From positions 310,001 to 374,000 of the forward strand of contig NZ_JARXWI010000001.1 in the NCBI RefSeq assembly GCF_029893085.1: a DNA stretch of 64,000 nucleotides, read 5' to 3'. Source of the DNA: Parabacteroides sp. PFB2-10. Its GTDB lineage: Bacteria; Bacteroidota; Bacteroidia; Bacteroidales; Tannerellaceae. The notes below the pieces were generated by a model. The model searched no databases and was not told the origin of the DNA. It worked only from the letters and a program-made list of their open reading frames with translations. This document shows, one piece after another, positions 45,516 to 55,166 of this stretch. The translations under genes and the position numbers were made by a program. Within the stretch, counting starts at the first letter, position 1; the number at the start of each line of letters is the position of its first letter.

Positions 45516-46796
45516 ATGGAACGACTCTTGCATTATATCTGGAAATATAGATTGTACGATCCCTCTTCGCTCACGACGACCGATGGCACTCCTTTACACA
45601 TAATAGACGTAGGTATGCATAATAAGGATGCAGGTCCCGACTTTTTTAACGCAAAAATAAAAGTCCGCGACACGGTATGGGCAGGTTGTGTGGAGATCCA
45701 CGACAAAGCCTCCGACTGGCTGCAGCATGGCCACCAGGAGGACAGGGCCTACGACGCGGTGATCCTGCACGTCACAGGCCGAAACGATGCCGAGATCTTC
45801 CGCACCAATGGCGAGGCGGTGCCTCAACTGGTATTGATGGTGCCGGAGTCGGTGCGTGAGAATATCGACTGGCTACTGCATCAGGACAGGAAAGCCATCG
45901 CCTGCCTTGCTTTCCTTCCGGAGGTCGACCGGGCCTTGCTCGCATCCTGGATGGCAGCCTTGCTGGAAGAGCGGCTGGAACGGAAGACGGAGGATATATT
46001 TCAATGGCTGGAACAATACAATAACGACTGGAACGAGGTGTTCTACATCTCCCTCACCCGTAGCTTCGGATTTGGCATCAACGGTGATGCCTTTGAATGG
46101 CTGGCGAAAAGCCTTCCTTTTCAGTATATACGCAAGCAGCGCAACAGCCATTCGCAGGTGGAGGCGCTCCTGTTCGGACAGGCTGGCATGCTCGACGCGC
46201 CCGGCGACTGTGCCTACTACCGGTTGTTGCAACGCGAATACCGTTTTTTTCAAAAGAAGTACGGGCTTCGCCCCTTAGACGGCTCATTGTTTAAGAACCT
46301 GCGTGTGCGTCCCGGCAATTTCCCCTACGAACGGTTGGCGCAACTGGCAGCCCTTTGGGTGCGCTACGACACGCTTTTCTCCAACCTCTTAGAGGCCGGT
46401 ACGCCCCGTGCCCTCAAAGATCATTTCCGCATCGCCCCTTCCGACTATTGGAAAACACATTACCATTTCCGCTACGCCTCCCCAGAGAAAGAGAAACGCA
46501 TCGGCGAGAACTCGCTGAATATCCTCTTGATCAACACCGTCGTCCCCATGTTTTTTGCCTATGGCGAGCAGCATCATCTACCCCAATACAACGAACGTGC
46601 CCTGCGTCTGTTAGAAATCCTGCCTCCTGAGAAAAATAACATCGTGCAAACCTTCCAGCAGGCAGGCGTTCCCGTCCACCATGCCGGCGACACCCAGGCG
46701 CTTATCCAACTCAAACGAGCCTACTGCGAACCAAAGAAATGTCTCTACTGCCGCATCGGCTACTGTTTCCTAAAACGAGGGAATGATAAAATGTAA
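45516..46796 (+). CDS. DUF2851 family protein
   Basis: 426 aa from ATG 45516 (MERLLHYIWKYRLY); a GTG 30 bases upstream overlaps the -7 promoter element and is rejected. HIIDVGMHNKDAGPDFFNAKI, WAGCVEIHDKASDW and YDAVILHVTGRND are the conserved blocks of DUF2851, a Bacteroidetes family without known function. The acidic residues near DAGPDF and the VEIHDKASDW motif recall metal-dependent nucleases of the PD-(D/E)xK type, which is a guess. The C-terminus carries four Cys (CEPKKCLYCRIGYC), a possible zinc or Fe-S site. Confidence 0.8.
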   Translation: MERLLHYIWKYRLYDPSSLTTTDGTPLHIIDVGMHNKDAGPDFFNAKIKVRDTVWAGCVEIHDKASDWLQHGHQEDRAYDAVILHVTGRNDAEIFRTNGEAVPQLVLMVPESVRENIDWLLHQDRKAIACLAFLPEVDRALLASWMAALLEERLERKTEDIFQWLEQYNNDWNEVFYISLTRSFGFGINGDAFEWLAKSLPFQYIRKQRNSHSQVEALLFGQAGMLDAPGDCAYYRLLQREYRFFQKKYGLRPLDGSLFKNLRVRPGNFPYERLAQLAALWVRYDTLFSNLLEAGTPRALKDHFRIAPSDYWKTHYHFRYASPEKEKRIGENSLNILLINTVVPMFFAYGEQHHLPQYNERALRLLEILPPEKNNIVQTFQQAGVPVHHAGDTQALIQLKRAYCEPKKCLYCRIGYCFLKRGNDKM

Positions 46797-46819
46797 AATA
46801 CTCTAATACTCTCGGTATT

Positions 46820-48007
46820 TCACCCTACTTTCCGACAGGCAATAATCACCTTCTCGCTGTTTGCAAGGAGAGTGGCGAACAGGTAGATGTCGCCCCCTTC
46901 CTGTATGCGAAGGCGGGCGCGGAGTTCTTTGACGGAGAGGGGGAAATTGCGGACGGTGATATGTGCCTGCGGGATGGTTTTTGAGAGTGCGCGGCTTGCC
47001 TGCTTATTGAAAGGATAGACCGCCTGTACCTCAAAGCTTCGTCCGGGGAAACCGAGCACCAATTCCGAAGAGGTGTAAAGGTGGCTGTTGACCGCCAGTT
47101 TCTCCACGCCGTATCGCTTGGCTACGGTTTTAAAGGCGCCGGCTTTCAGGATCGAAGCATTCGGTTCGTACAGATACTGCCCGATGGTGTCGGCCTGCTT
47201 TGCGGGGCAGTCTTTTTCTTCATCCAGCGGGAAATGGAAACGATCGTACTCCTCCGGCGAGGTGAAGTTGACCGCATGTACTTCCGGTGAATGAACAGAC
47301 GACTGGCGGCCGATCACAAACAACAGTTCTTTGCAATCATTCTTAACCGAGAGCACATGAATTTCTTCTGTTCCCGGAAGCAGTTCGAGGGTTTGCCGCA
47401 GATCGGCCATAGGGGAGAGTTTGGCAATCACCCGCGGCGCCGCTGACAGGAGTTTGGGTAGCGCCTCTGTCAGGTCGGGTTCGCAGTCGGCAAGTGCGAA
47501 CACACGGCTATTGCCTGTTCCGCGTCGTGCCGGATCAATATAAAACAGATCGATCTCTTCCAGGGAGGCATAGAGCGCCATGCCATCGCCTTCGATCACT
47601 TCTATATTGGTTGCGCCTAAGCGGTCGAAATTATAGCGTGCCACTTCACAATAAAACGGAAAGCGTTCGACATAATAGAGCTTTTCCGCCCGTTGGGAAA
47701 GATAATAACTGTCGACACCCAGCCCGCCGGTCAGGTCACACACCCTCAAGCCGGACCGCATCAGCTGCTGCTTGTAGCGGGCGGTTGATTCGGAAGAACA
47801 CTGCTCGCCCGAAATACGCGAAGGGAAAAGCGTCTCATGCGCCACCCACTCGGGCAGCTTTTCGCGCACATGGCGCCGGGCAACGATCTGATCGACAACA
47901 AACGGTACATCGATATCCGGATAACGCGCCGCGCTCAACAAAAGACGATTGGGGTCGTCGTCGGCGTGGGCTCGAATAAACTCCTTCGTATGCAGATCGA
48001 TTTTCAT
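46820..48007 (-). CDS. class I SAM-dependent methyltransferase with THUMP-like domain
   Basis: 395 aa. An N-terminal helical region is followed by a Rossmann methyltransferase core: VCDLTGGLGVDSYYLS (SAM site, about 95-110) and LFYIDPARRGTGNSR (about 155), like the DPAR/NPPY-position motif of RNA methyltransferases. The C-terminal part (about 300-395) resembles the THUMP-like domain. Likely an RNA-modifying enzyme; the substrate is unknown. It ends 23 bases from convergent DUF2851. Confidence 0.82.
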   Translation of the reverse strand: MKIDLHTKEFIRAHADDDPNRLLLSAARYPDIDVPFVVDQIVARRHVREKLPEWVAHETLFPSRISGEQCSSESTARYKQQLMRSGLRVCDLTGGLGVDSYYLSQRAEKLYYVERFPFYCEVARYNFDRLGATNIEVIEGDGMALYASLEEIDLFYIDPARRGTGNSRVFALADCEPDLTEALPKLLSAAPRVIAKLSPMADLRQTLELLPGTEEIHVLSVKNDCKELLFVIGRQSSVHSPEVHAVNFTSPEEYDRFHFPLDEEKDCPAKQADTIGQYLYEPNASILKAGAFKTVAKRYGVEKLAVNSHLYTSSELVLGFPGRSFEVQAVYPFNKQASRALSKTIPQAHITVRNFPLSVKELRARLRIQEGGDIYLFATLLANSEKVIIACRKVG

Positions 48008-48119
48008 ACCGCGAAGATAGGAAGAAATGAGATGCTTCGTTCAAACTAAGATTTGCATTTTAATCACTATTCCCTGAAATTATCCTATTTTTATCGCTCA
48101 ACATTTTATCTATTTACGC

Positions 48120-48680
48120 TTGATTGAAAAAGACGCTATAAAAAGTCTCCAAAAGGGTTCAGCCGAAGGCTTTGAGTTTTTGTACAACTTGTATCACGGC
48201 AAGCGGTACAATTATATATTGAAGTTAACCAACGGAAATGCCGATAGCTCAGCAGAAATCGTGCAATGTGTCTTTATCAAATTGTGGGATATGCGTGCTA
48301 CTATAGACGAAGAGAAAAACCTTTTCAATTTCTTATATACGATAGCAAAGAATACCCTACTCAATAATTACTCTCACCTCCTGATCAAGGAGGCCTACAA
48401 TACATACATTCTGGAGTTGGAACAACCCGATACACATTTCACCGAGTTGGAGGTCGACCGGAATCTACTCGATCAACTTATCGCGGAGCTGACCAATCAG
48501 TTACCCCCTGTCAGGAAAAAGATATTCATCATGAGCCGGCGAGAGGGGAAAAGCCACAAGGAAATCGCGCAACAACTGAGCATATCGGAAAAGACGGTAG
48601 AGCATCAGATCGGAAAGGCGTTGAGTTTCTTACGTGTTTGTTTACAAAAATATTACGGCAATGATTTCTTTTATAAATAG
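48120..48680 (+). CDS. ECF sigma factor of the SusCD locus
   Basis: 186-aa sigma-70 family protein of the Bacteroidetes FecI-like group. No ATG or GTG is available in frame before the conserved region; TTG at 48120 (reading MIEKDAIKSLQKG) is the best start. Region 2: NSSAEIVQCVFIKLWDMRA-like segment. Region 4: MSRREGKSHKEIAQQLSISEKTVEHQI. It precedes fecR by 66 bases, and the pair should control the susC promoter downstream. Confidence 0.92.
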   Translation: MIEKDAIKSLQKGSAEGFEFLYNLYHGKRYNYILKLTNGNADSSAEIVQCVFIKLWDMRATIDEEKNLFNFLYTIAKNTLLNNYSHLLIKEAYNTYILELEQPDTHFTELEVDRNLLDQLIAELTNQLPPVRKKIFIMSRREGKSHKEIAQQLSISEKTVEHQIGKALSFLRVCLQKYYGNDFFYK

Positions 48681-48746
48681 GGGACTTGCACGTCTGAGTT
48701 GTATATAATTAGGAGTATTAATTAGACAATATGATAAAAGTTAGAT

Positions 48747-49757
48747 ATGGCGAATAGCGAATACATAAAATATCTCAAAGAATATATGAGCAATCGTTTG
48801 TCGGCTGCGGACAAAAAGAAGTTGCTATCCCATATTGCAAACGATAAAAACCTGGATGAACAACGGAAGGCGGAGATGCAACACATGCCGGATGATATCG
48901 ATCGTGATGTCAGCCTGGAAATGTGGCGCAATATTAATAAACAAATTCAATCCCCCAAAAGAACATTCAACCCCCGAATCTCATTCCTTCTCCGGGCGGC
49001 AGCCATCCTTATACTGCCGATATTGGCTTCCTGGCTGACCTATACCTTTGTTAGAAGCGATATGTCTGTCGTAACCGAAATACCACCTGCCGTTCTCCAT
49101 GTGCCTAATGGGCAGATGGTAAGTATGGTATTGCCCGATTCCACTCTTGTATGGATCAACTCGGCATCCACCCTTACCTACCATAATAAATTCGGGCTCT
49201 CCGACAGAACGGTAGAACTCTCCGGCGAGGCTTATTTCGAAGTGGCCAAAAACAAAAAATTACCCTTTGTTGTCAAAACATCGGAATTCGATATAAAAGT
49301 AACGGGCACCTCTTTTAATGTCAAAGCTTACCCGGGCGACAACCTGAATACGGTCACCCTTATCAGCGGAAGTATCGATTTGATAACCATAGAAGAGACC
49401 TTTAGCCTGCAAGCCAATCAGCAATTGGTCTATAACAAAAAAGAAAAGAGAGTGAACAACCGGGAGATCCCGAGAGCCGAGCTCTTCTCTGATTGGAAGA
49501 GTAATTCTATACGCTATGAAAACGAACAGATGGAACATGTGGGCAAGGATATCGAAAGGTTGTTTAACGTGAAAATCACATATAACAATGAGAGAATCAA
49601 ATATTACCTGTTTACGGGTACCATTCATAATGTAAGTTTAGTCGATTTCCTCGAAACCATCTGTCGGGTAGCGCCTTTCCGATACGAGATTTCCCAGGGA
49701 AATATCATCATCCATGAAGATCAGACAAGGGCAGAATACTATATCGATGTGCCATAA
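48747..49757 (+). CDS. FecR-type anti-sigma factor
   Basis: 336 aa. A cytoplasmic N-terminal part (1-78) binds the sigma factor, one transmembrane helix follows (about 79-102), and then a periplasmic FecR domain (HVPNGQMVSMVLPDSTLVWINS, ELSGEAYFEVAKN). The C-terminal DUF4974/STN-like domain ends GNIIIHEDQ. It would receive a signal from the N-terminal STN domain of the SusC protein encoded next and release the sigma factor. Confidence 0.93.
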   Translation: MANSEYIKYLKEYMSNRLSAADKKKLLSHIANDKNLDEQRKAEMQHMPDDIDRDVSLEMWRNINKQIQSPKRTFNPRISFLLRAAAILILPILASWLTYTFVRSDMSVVTEIPPAVLHVPNGQMVSMVLPDSTLVWINSASTLTYHNKFGLSDRTVELSGEAYFEVAKNKKLPFVVKTSEFDIKVTGTSFNVKAYPGDNLNTVTLISGSIDLITIEETFSLQANQQLVYNKKEKRVNNREIPRAELFSDWKSNSIRYENEQMEHVGKDIERLFNVKITYNNERIKYYLFTGTIHNVSLVDFLETICRVAPFRYEISQGNIIIHEDQTRAEYYIDVP

Positions 49758-49821
49758 AACCGCGCTTGGAGAGATCAACCTACCAATCGATTTTCAATAC
49801 AAATAATACTATTTCATCAAG

Positions 49822-49852
49822 CCTATCCGAAAAAAAGTTTTTTTCGGATAGG
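49822..49852. promoter_or_regulatory. perfect 15-bp inverted repeat before susC
   Basis: CCTATCCGAAAAAAA (49822-49836) and TTTTTTTCGGATAGG (49838-49852) are separated by one base. It lies in the 184-base fecR-susC gap, 90 bases before susC. It may be a terminator, limiting readthrough, or part of the sigma-dependent promoter region. Confidence 0.6.
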
Positions 49853-49941
49853 GGGAAGTGCCCGGCACGATTGTATACAAGTGAAGCAGCATTCGGATAT
49901 GTCTGTTAAACTTAAATTCTAATTTAAAACACACACGTTTT

Positions 49942-52900
49942 ATGAGCTTACAACATTCCACATCGAAGCGAAAACTTCTCAAGCGTTATTTCGTGGTAGT
50001 TTTGTTCTCATTGATGCCTCTGATCTCTTTTGCTCAGATCACAATGCAAGGCAACAAAATACCATTAAGCAAGGCATTCAGCCTGATCGAACAATCCTCT
50101 GAGTACCGTTTTTTCTACAGCAACAACCTGCGGGGAGTAGACAAAGAGGTTACGTTTAACTTTTCGAATGCCTCTATCGGGGAGGCGATGAATAAGCTTC
50201 TGAAAAGCTCGAACCTCTCCTATCAGGTGGGTAATGACAAGGTGGTGACGGTGACGGAGAAACTACCTCAACAGTCGGTGGCAGAGATCAAAGGAACGGT
50301 GGTCGATGAAGAGGGGGAACCTTTGATCGGCGCCAATGTGTTTGTGCCGGGCACAACGATCGGTGTCATTACCGAAGTAGACGGCTCGTTTGTGCTACGC
50401 AATGTGCCGGCTTCACAAAAAACCTTGACCTTCTCCTATATCGGAATGGAAGAGCTGACGGTGAATATTAAACCGACCATGCATGTGGTGTTGCGCACCG
50501 ATTCCAAACTGCTCGACGAGGTGGTGGTCGTTGCCTTCGGGGAACAAAAGAAAGCCGCCTTTACCGGTTCGGCCGGGGTGATACGATCGGATATGATTTC
50601 TAAAAGACAAACATCCAATGCCATGGATGCGCTCAATGGACAGATCGCCGGGGTACAGTTGACCTCTGCTTCCGGAGCACCCAATGCTACGCCCAGTATT
50701 CGCGTGCGTGGTTTTAGTTCGATCAACGCGGAAAACAATCCGTTGATCATCCTGGACGGTATGCCTTACGAAGGAGGAATCAATAACATCAACCCGTCGG
50801 ATATCGAATCGATCACCGTGCAAAAAGACGCCGCTTCGAATGCGCTCTACGGAGCACGCGGCGCCAACGGGGTGATTATGATTACCACCAAAAAGGCATC
50901 GATCAACGAAACAGTAGTCACCTTTGATGCTAAATTGGGTATCAACGAAAGAGTGAACAACCTATATGAGTATATTACTGATCCCGGTGAATACTATGAG
51001 ACACATTATCGGGGTTTATACAATTACTACCGCAATGTCGGAGGAAACAGCATAGCCGAAGCTTACAAAAGAGCGAATGAAACACTCGGTTCCCCCATCG
51101 GAGCGGGTGGCTTAGGATATATGGTGTATAATGTGCCGGTTGGGCAGTATCTAATCGGGCAGAACGGCAAACTGAATCCCAATGCTACCTTAGGCAATAA
51201 GGTTACGTATGATGGTCAAGAGTATCTGTTGACTCCCGATGACTGGGTGGATGAAGCCTTTCGCACCAGCTTACGGCAGGAATATAATGTAAATGTGAAT
51301 GGAGGAAATTCCAAAACGCAGTTTTACGGATCGTTTGGGTACCTCAACGACGAAGGCATTGTGTATGCTTCTGACTATACGCGTTATACCGCCCGCCTGC
51401 GAGCCTCTCATCAGGCGAAATCCTGGTTGCGCTTCGGGGGAAATATCAGCTATTCACATTACAAAAGCAACGGGGTCGCATCAGGTGATGGCACTTCCGT
51501 TTTCGACCATGCGGTTAGTGTGGCACCTATCTATCCTCTCTACGTAAGAGATGGCAACGGCAATATCATGACCGACAAGAATGGTAAGATTTACGATTAC
51601 GGAAAAGGCAATAATGCCGGATTGAGCCGGGCGGTGTTACCCAACACCAATCCACTGCAAACCAACCTGCTCAATCGGAGTATGTCGAATGGAAACACCA
51701 CCAATGCCCAAGGTTTTGCGGAAGTAAGATTCCTGAAAGATTTTAAGTTCACCTTTAATGCCGGTATATCGAACAATGAATACCGTTCGGTATCCACATC
51801 AAATCCCTATTATGGCTTTAGTGCGAACCTGGATGGCAAATCAACCATATCGCATTACCGTACCTTCACCTACAACCTGCAACAACTGCTCAATTACTCT
51901 AAGTCATTGGGGGATCATACGATCTCTGCCTTGTTGGGACATGAAAACTACGTATATAACTATAGTATGCTATCAGGATCACGTACGCAGATGGCCTACT
52001 ATGATGGCATATACGAACTGGGCAGTGCCATCACCAAAGATGATCAGAACTCCTCATCAACCGATTACAATACGGAGGGTTATTTCACCCAGCTACAATA
52101 TGATTATAAAATGAAATACTTCGGGTCTATTTCTTACCGCCGTGATGCTTCGTCGCGCTTCCATTCAGACAACTGGTGGGGTAACTTCTGGTCGGTCGGA
52201 GGTGCTTGGATTCTATCGGAAGAAGACTGGTTTACGACCTCTTGGGTGGATATGCTGAAGGTTAAGTTATCGTATGGTTCGCAAGGGAATGACAATATCG
52301 GTAACTTCCGATACACAGATACCTATACTCCCAAAGACTCCAATGGAAACCTGGGCTTTGCTTTCTCCTCCAAAGGGAACAAAGATATCACCTGGGAGAC
52401 GAATGCAAATTTGAATATCGGCGTTGAATTCTCCCTCTTCAAAGATAGGCTATCAGGAAATGTGGATGTGTTCCGTCGGAAAACCACCGATATGCTCTTC
52501 TCGCTTCCTACCCCGCTCTCTTTGGGCTACAGCAGCTATTACTCCAATGTAGGGGATATGATCAACCAAGGTGTTGAATTAGATCTTCGCGGTAAAATCA
52601 TCAAACAGCGCAACTTCAGCTGGGAGATTAATTTCAATACCACACATTACAAGAACGAAGTGACGATGCTTTCCGATATCCGTGCCACGGAAATGGTAGA
52701 CGGATACAAAGGATATACCAGCGGTAACTACTATCTGGGCGAAGGCCTGTCGATGTACACCTGGAGAATCAAGAAGTTTGCAGGTATCAACGAAGAGGGT
52801 TTACCGACATGGTATCAGACAGACGAAGAAACAGGCGAACGCACGACAACCGCGGCCTACGCAGCGGCGACCTACTACTTGGCTGACAATGCTATTCCCG

Positions 52901-53388
52901 ACCTATACGGGGGCTTTGGCACCACGCTGTCGGCCTATGGCTTCGACCTGAGCGCCAACTTCTCTTATCAGATTGGCGGGCAATACTATGATGGCGGGTA
53001 TGCCGGCGCGATGGCTGTTCCGGGACTTTCCGGAGGTGGTTACAATATCCACAAAGACATATTGAAGGCCTGGACACCGGAAAATCCTTCTTCCACCATC
53101 CCACGCTGGCAGATTGCCGACACCAATATCAATGCCCGATCGGATCTATATCTTACGGATGCCAGCTGGCTGAACCTGCAGAATGTAACCTTGGGGTATA
53201 CCGTGCCCAGAACATGGTTGCGGAAAGCTCACCTTAAATCGCTCCGTATCTATGTAACAGCTGACAACCTCTTCTTCGTAAGTAAACGTAAAGGGTTCGA
53301 TCCTCGTTCGAGCTTCAGTGGAAGCACCTCTTCCACCGGATATTCGCAAAGACGTACTATCTCAACAGGTATCAACCTCCAGTTTTAA
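49942..53388 (+). CDS. SusC/RagA-family TonB-dependent outer membrane transporter
   Basis: 1148 aa. Order: signal peptide (to about 32, SFAQ), STN/secretin-like signalling domain (33-106), carboxypeptidase-regulatory-like domain (about 115-190: IKGTVVDEEGEPLIGANV), TonB box region LDEVVVVAFG (about 191-200), plug (about 205-330, with the family motif SIRVRGFSSINAENNPLIIL) and a 22-strand barrel ending STGINLQF. The STN domain marks it as the transducing kind that works with FecR and ECF sigma. It forms the channel under the SusD lid; the locus content suggests peptides as substrate. Confidence 0.95.
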   Translation: MSLQHSTSKRKLLKRYFVVVLFSLMPLISFAQITMQGNKIPLSKAFSLIEQSSEYRFFYSNNLRGVDKEVTFNFSNASIGEAMNKLLKSSNLSYQVGNDKVVTVTEKLPQQSVAEIKGTVVDEEGEPLIGANVFVPGTTIGVITEVDGSFVLRNVPASQKTLTFSYIGMEELTVNIKPTMHVVLRTDSKLLDEVVVVAFGEQKKAAFTGSAGVIRSDMISKRQTSNAMDALNGQIAGVQLTSASGAPNATPSIRVRGFSSINAENNPLIILDGMPYEGGINNINPSDIESITVQKDAASNALYGARGANGVIMITTKKASINETVVTFDAKLGINERVNNLYEYITDPGEYYETHYRGLYNYYRNVGGNSIAEAYKRANETLGSPIGAGGLGYMVYNVPVGQYLIGQNGKLNPNATLGNKVTYDGQEYLLTPDDWVDEAFRTSLRQEYNVNVNGGNSKTQFYGSFGYLNDEGIVYASDYTRYTARLRASHQAKSWLRFGGNISYSHYKSNGVASGDGTSVFDHAVSVAPIYPLYVRDGNGNIMTDKNGKIYDYGKGNNAGLSRAVLPNTNPLQTNLLNRSMSNGNTTNAQGFAEVRFLKDFKFTFNAGISNNEYRSVSTSNPYYGFSANLDGKSTISHYRTFTYNLQQLLNYSKSLGDHTISALLGHENYVYNYSMLSGSRTQMAYYDGIYELGSAITKDDQNSSSTDYNTEGYFTQLQYDYKMKYFGSISYRRDASSRFHSDNWWGNFWSVGGAWILSEEDWFTTSWVDMLKVKLSYGSQGNDNIGNFRYTDTYTPKDSNGNLGFAFSSKGNKDITWETNANLNIGVEFSLFKDRLSGNVDVFRRKTTDMLFSLPTPLSLGYSSYYSNVGDMINQGVELDLRGKIIKQRNFSWEINFNTTHYKNEVTMLSDIRATEMVDGYKGYTSGNYYLGEGLSMYTWRIKKFAGINEEGLPTWYQTDEETGERTTTAAYAAATYYLADNAIPDLYGGFGTTLSAYGFDLSANFSYQIGGQYYDGGYAGAMAVPGLSGGGYNIHKDILKAWTPENPSSTIPRWQIADTNINARSDLYLTDASWLNLQNVTLGYTVPRTWLRKAHLKSLRIYVTADNLFFVSKRKGFDPRSSFSGSTSSTGYSQRRTISTGINLQF

Positions 53389-53406
53389 TTCTTAAAATCC
53401 TACATC

Positions 53407-55143
53407 ATGAAAAAGTATATATTTATCATTTTTACACAGTTGCTGCTATTGACGCTCAATACCAGTTGCATAGAAGAGGTGTATCCCACGACGGTACTCA
53501 CGATAGAGCAGATTTCAGAATCGGAAACAGCCGTGGAAGCGTTGCTCGATGGCGCCATCGCTTATATGGATGCCTATTATTACAATAGTCAACTCTCCGG
53601 GCTTGGTTATCCCATGATGCTGATCTTTCGCGATGTGGCGACTCATGATTTTCCTATAAGTAGAATCTCATACGACTACTTCAATAATCCGTTTGGATCA
53701 ACCGGCGGATTGGGGAATTCAGCTCAAATGCAAACGATATGGATGTATTATTATTACTTGATAAATAATGTGCATAATGTAATCAGCGCGGCCAATGTGG
53801 AGAATGCCAGCCCCGCGATGAAAAACTATCTGGGCGTAGCCTATGTTTTCCGTTCCCTGGCCTATTTTGATATGGCCAGATCGTACGAATATTTCCCCAC
53901 CGGCGTGCCGGCATTGGATAATCAGGCTTTAGAAAATGAGGTGGCGGGTCTTACCGTTCCGATTGTAACGGAGACTATCACCGAGAATGAAGCGCGTAAT
54001 AATCCGCGGGCTCCATTCTATCACATGTACCGGTTTATTCTAAACGACCTGAATGATGCGGAAACACTTTTGGAAGGGTACATACGACCGGCCAAAAACT
54101 ACCCGGATGAAAGCGTTGTATTTGGTATGAAAGCGCGTTTCTGGTTGGAAATGGGTACACGGTTTGAGAAATCGCCCGCCGATCTGAATACCTTCCTGGC
54201 ACACGAAAATGACGAAAACCTGGCTCATTTGGATAAATTGGGCGTTACCTCCGCCTTAGAATGTTACCAGAAATCGGCAGAATACGCTCGCAAAGCGATT
54301 GACAAGAGTGGCTGCACCCCGTTGACTCAAGAGCAATGGTATGATACGACCAAAGGTTTTAATAATGTCAATTCGCAGAACTCATGGATGTTTTCCATTA
54401 TGATTAACTCGGATGCCCTGGGATCGGCCACCTATGTGAATTGGATAGCCAATATGTCACCCGAGACCACCTTTGGGACAATTAACCAACGTTATACTAC
54501 CTTCCGGATGATTGGTAAAAACCTGTACGATCAGATACCGGATAGCGACTGGCGGAAACAGACCTGGGTTGACCCCAGTGATGCCGGCAAAAACCCCACC
54601 CCGGAAAAGTATAAAACGCTTTTGAGTGCGGCAGACTGGGCGAAGTCTGTGGCATATACCGAATTCAAGTTCAGACCCGGCGAAGGAAATATGACCAATC
54701 ATAAGGTGGGAGCCGCTGTTGATATCCCGCTGATGCGTATGGAAGAGATGCTTCTTATCGAAGCGGAAGCCCTGGCTCATACCCAAGGATTGGCCGTTGG
54801 TATCTCCAAACTGGAAGATTTTGTCAACACCTATCGCTATACCGACAAAAGTTATTCCTGTGATGCCCTTGATATGGATAATTTCATCTCACATGTGGTT
54901 TTGCAAAAACGCATCGAACTATGGGGAGAAGGAATCGTATTCTTCGATTACAAGCGCCTGAAGATGCAGGTATTACGTGGCTACTCTGGCACAAACTACA
55001 TTGTAGGGCAGCGATTCAACTCCATACCCGGCTATGTAGCCCCCTGGATGAATTATTATATCACCGATTACGAATTCACGCGTAACCTGGGAATAAAACC
55101 CAATCCCGATGCGTCGAAAGCAATTGATGAGTGGCAACAATAA
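53407..55143 (+). CDS. SusD/RagB-family substrate-binding lipoprotein
   Basis: 578 aa, lipoprotein signal with lipobox NTSC (Cys about 21). TPR-like helical architecture is suggested by KNYLGVAYVFRSLAYFDMARSYEYFP and by the C-terminal RMEEMLLIEAEALA, VLQKRIELWGEGIVFFDYKRL motif common to SusD proteins. It caps the SusC barrel at the cell surface. Encoded 18 bases after susC, and 23 bases before the next lipoprotein. Confidence 0.94.
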   Translation: MKKYIFIIFTQLLLLTLNTSCIEEVYPTTVLTIEQISESETAVEALLDGAIAYMDAYYYNSQLSGLGYPMMLIFRDVATHDFPISRISYDYFNNPFGSTGGLGNSAQMQTIWMYYYYLINNVHNVISAANVENASPAMKNYLGVAYVFRSLAYFDMARSYEYFPTGVPALDNQALENEVAGLTVPIVTETITENEARNNPRAPFYHMYRFILNDLNDAETLLEGYIRPAKNYPDESVVFGMKARFWLEMGTRFEKSPADLNTFLAHENDENLAHLDKLGVTSALECYQKSAEYARKAIDKSGCTPLTQEQWYDTTKGFNNVNSQNSWMFSIMINSDALGSATYVNWIANMSPETTFGTINQRYTTFRMIGKNLYDQIPDSDWRKQTWVDPSDAGKNPTPEKYKTLLSAADWAKSVAYTEFKFRPGEGNMTNHKVGAAVDIPLMRMEEMLLIEAEALAHTQGLAVGISKLEDFVNTYRYTDKSYSCDALDMDNFISHVVLQKRIELWGEGIVFFDYKRLKMQVLRGYSGTNYIVGQRFNSIPGYVAPWMNYYITDYEFTRNLGIKPNPDASKAIDEWQQ

Positions 55144-55166
55144 GAATTAGAATAAAGAATAAAACC

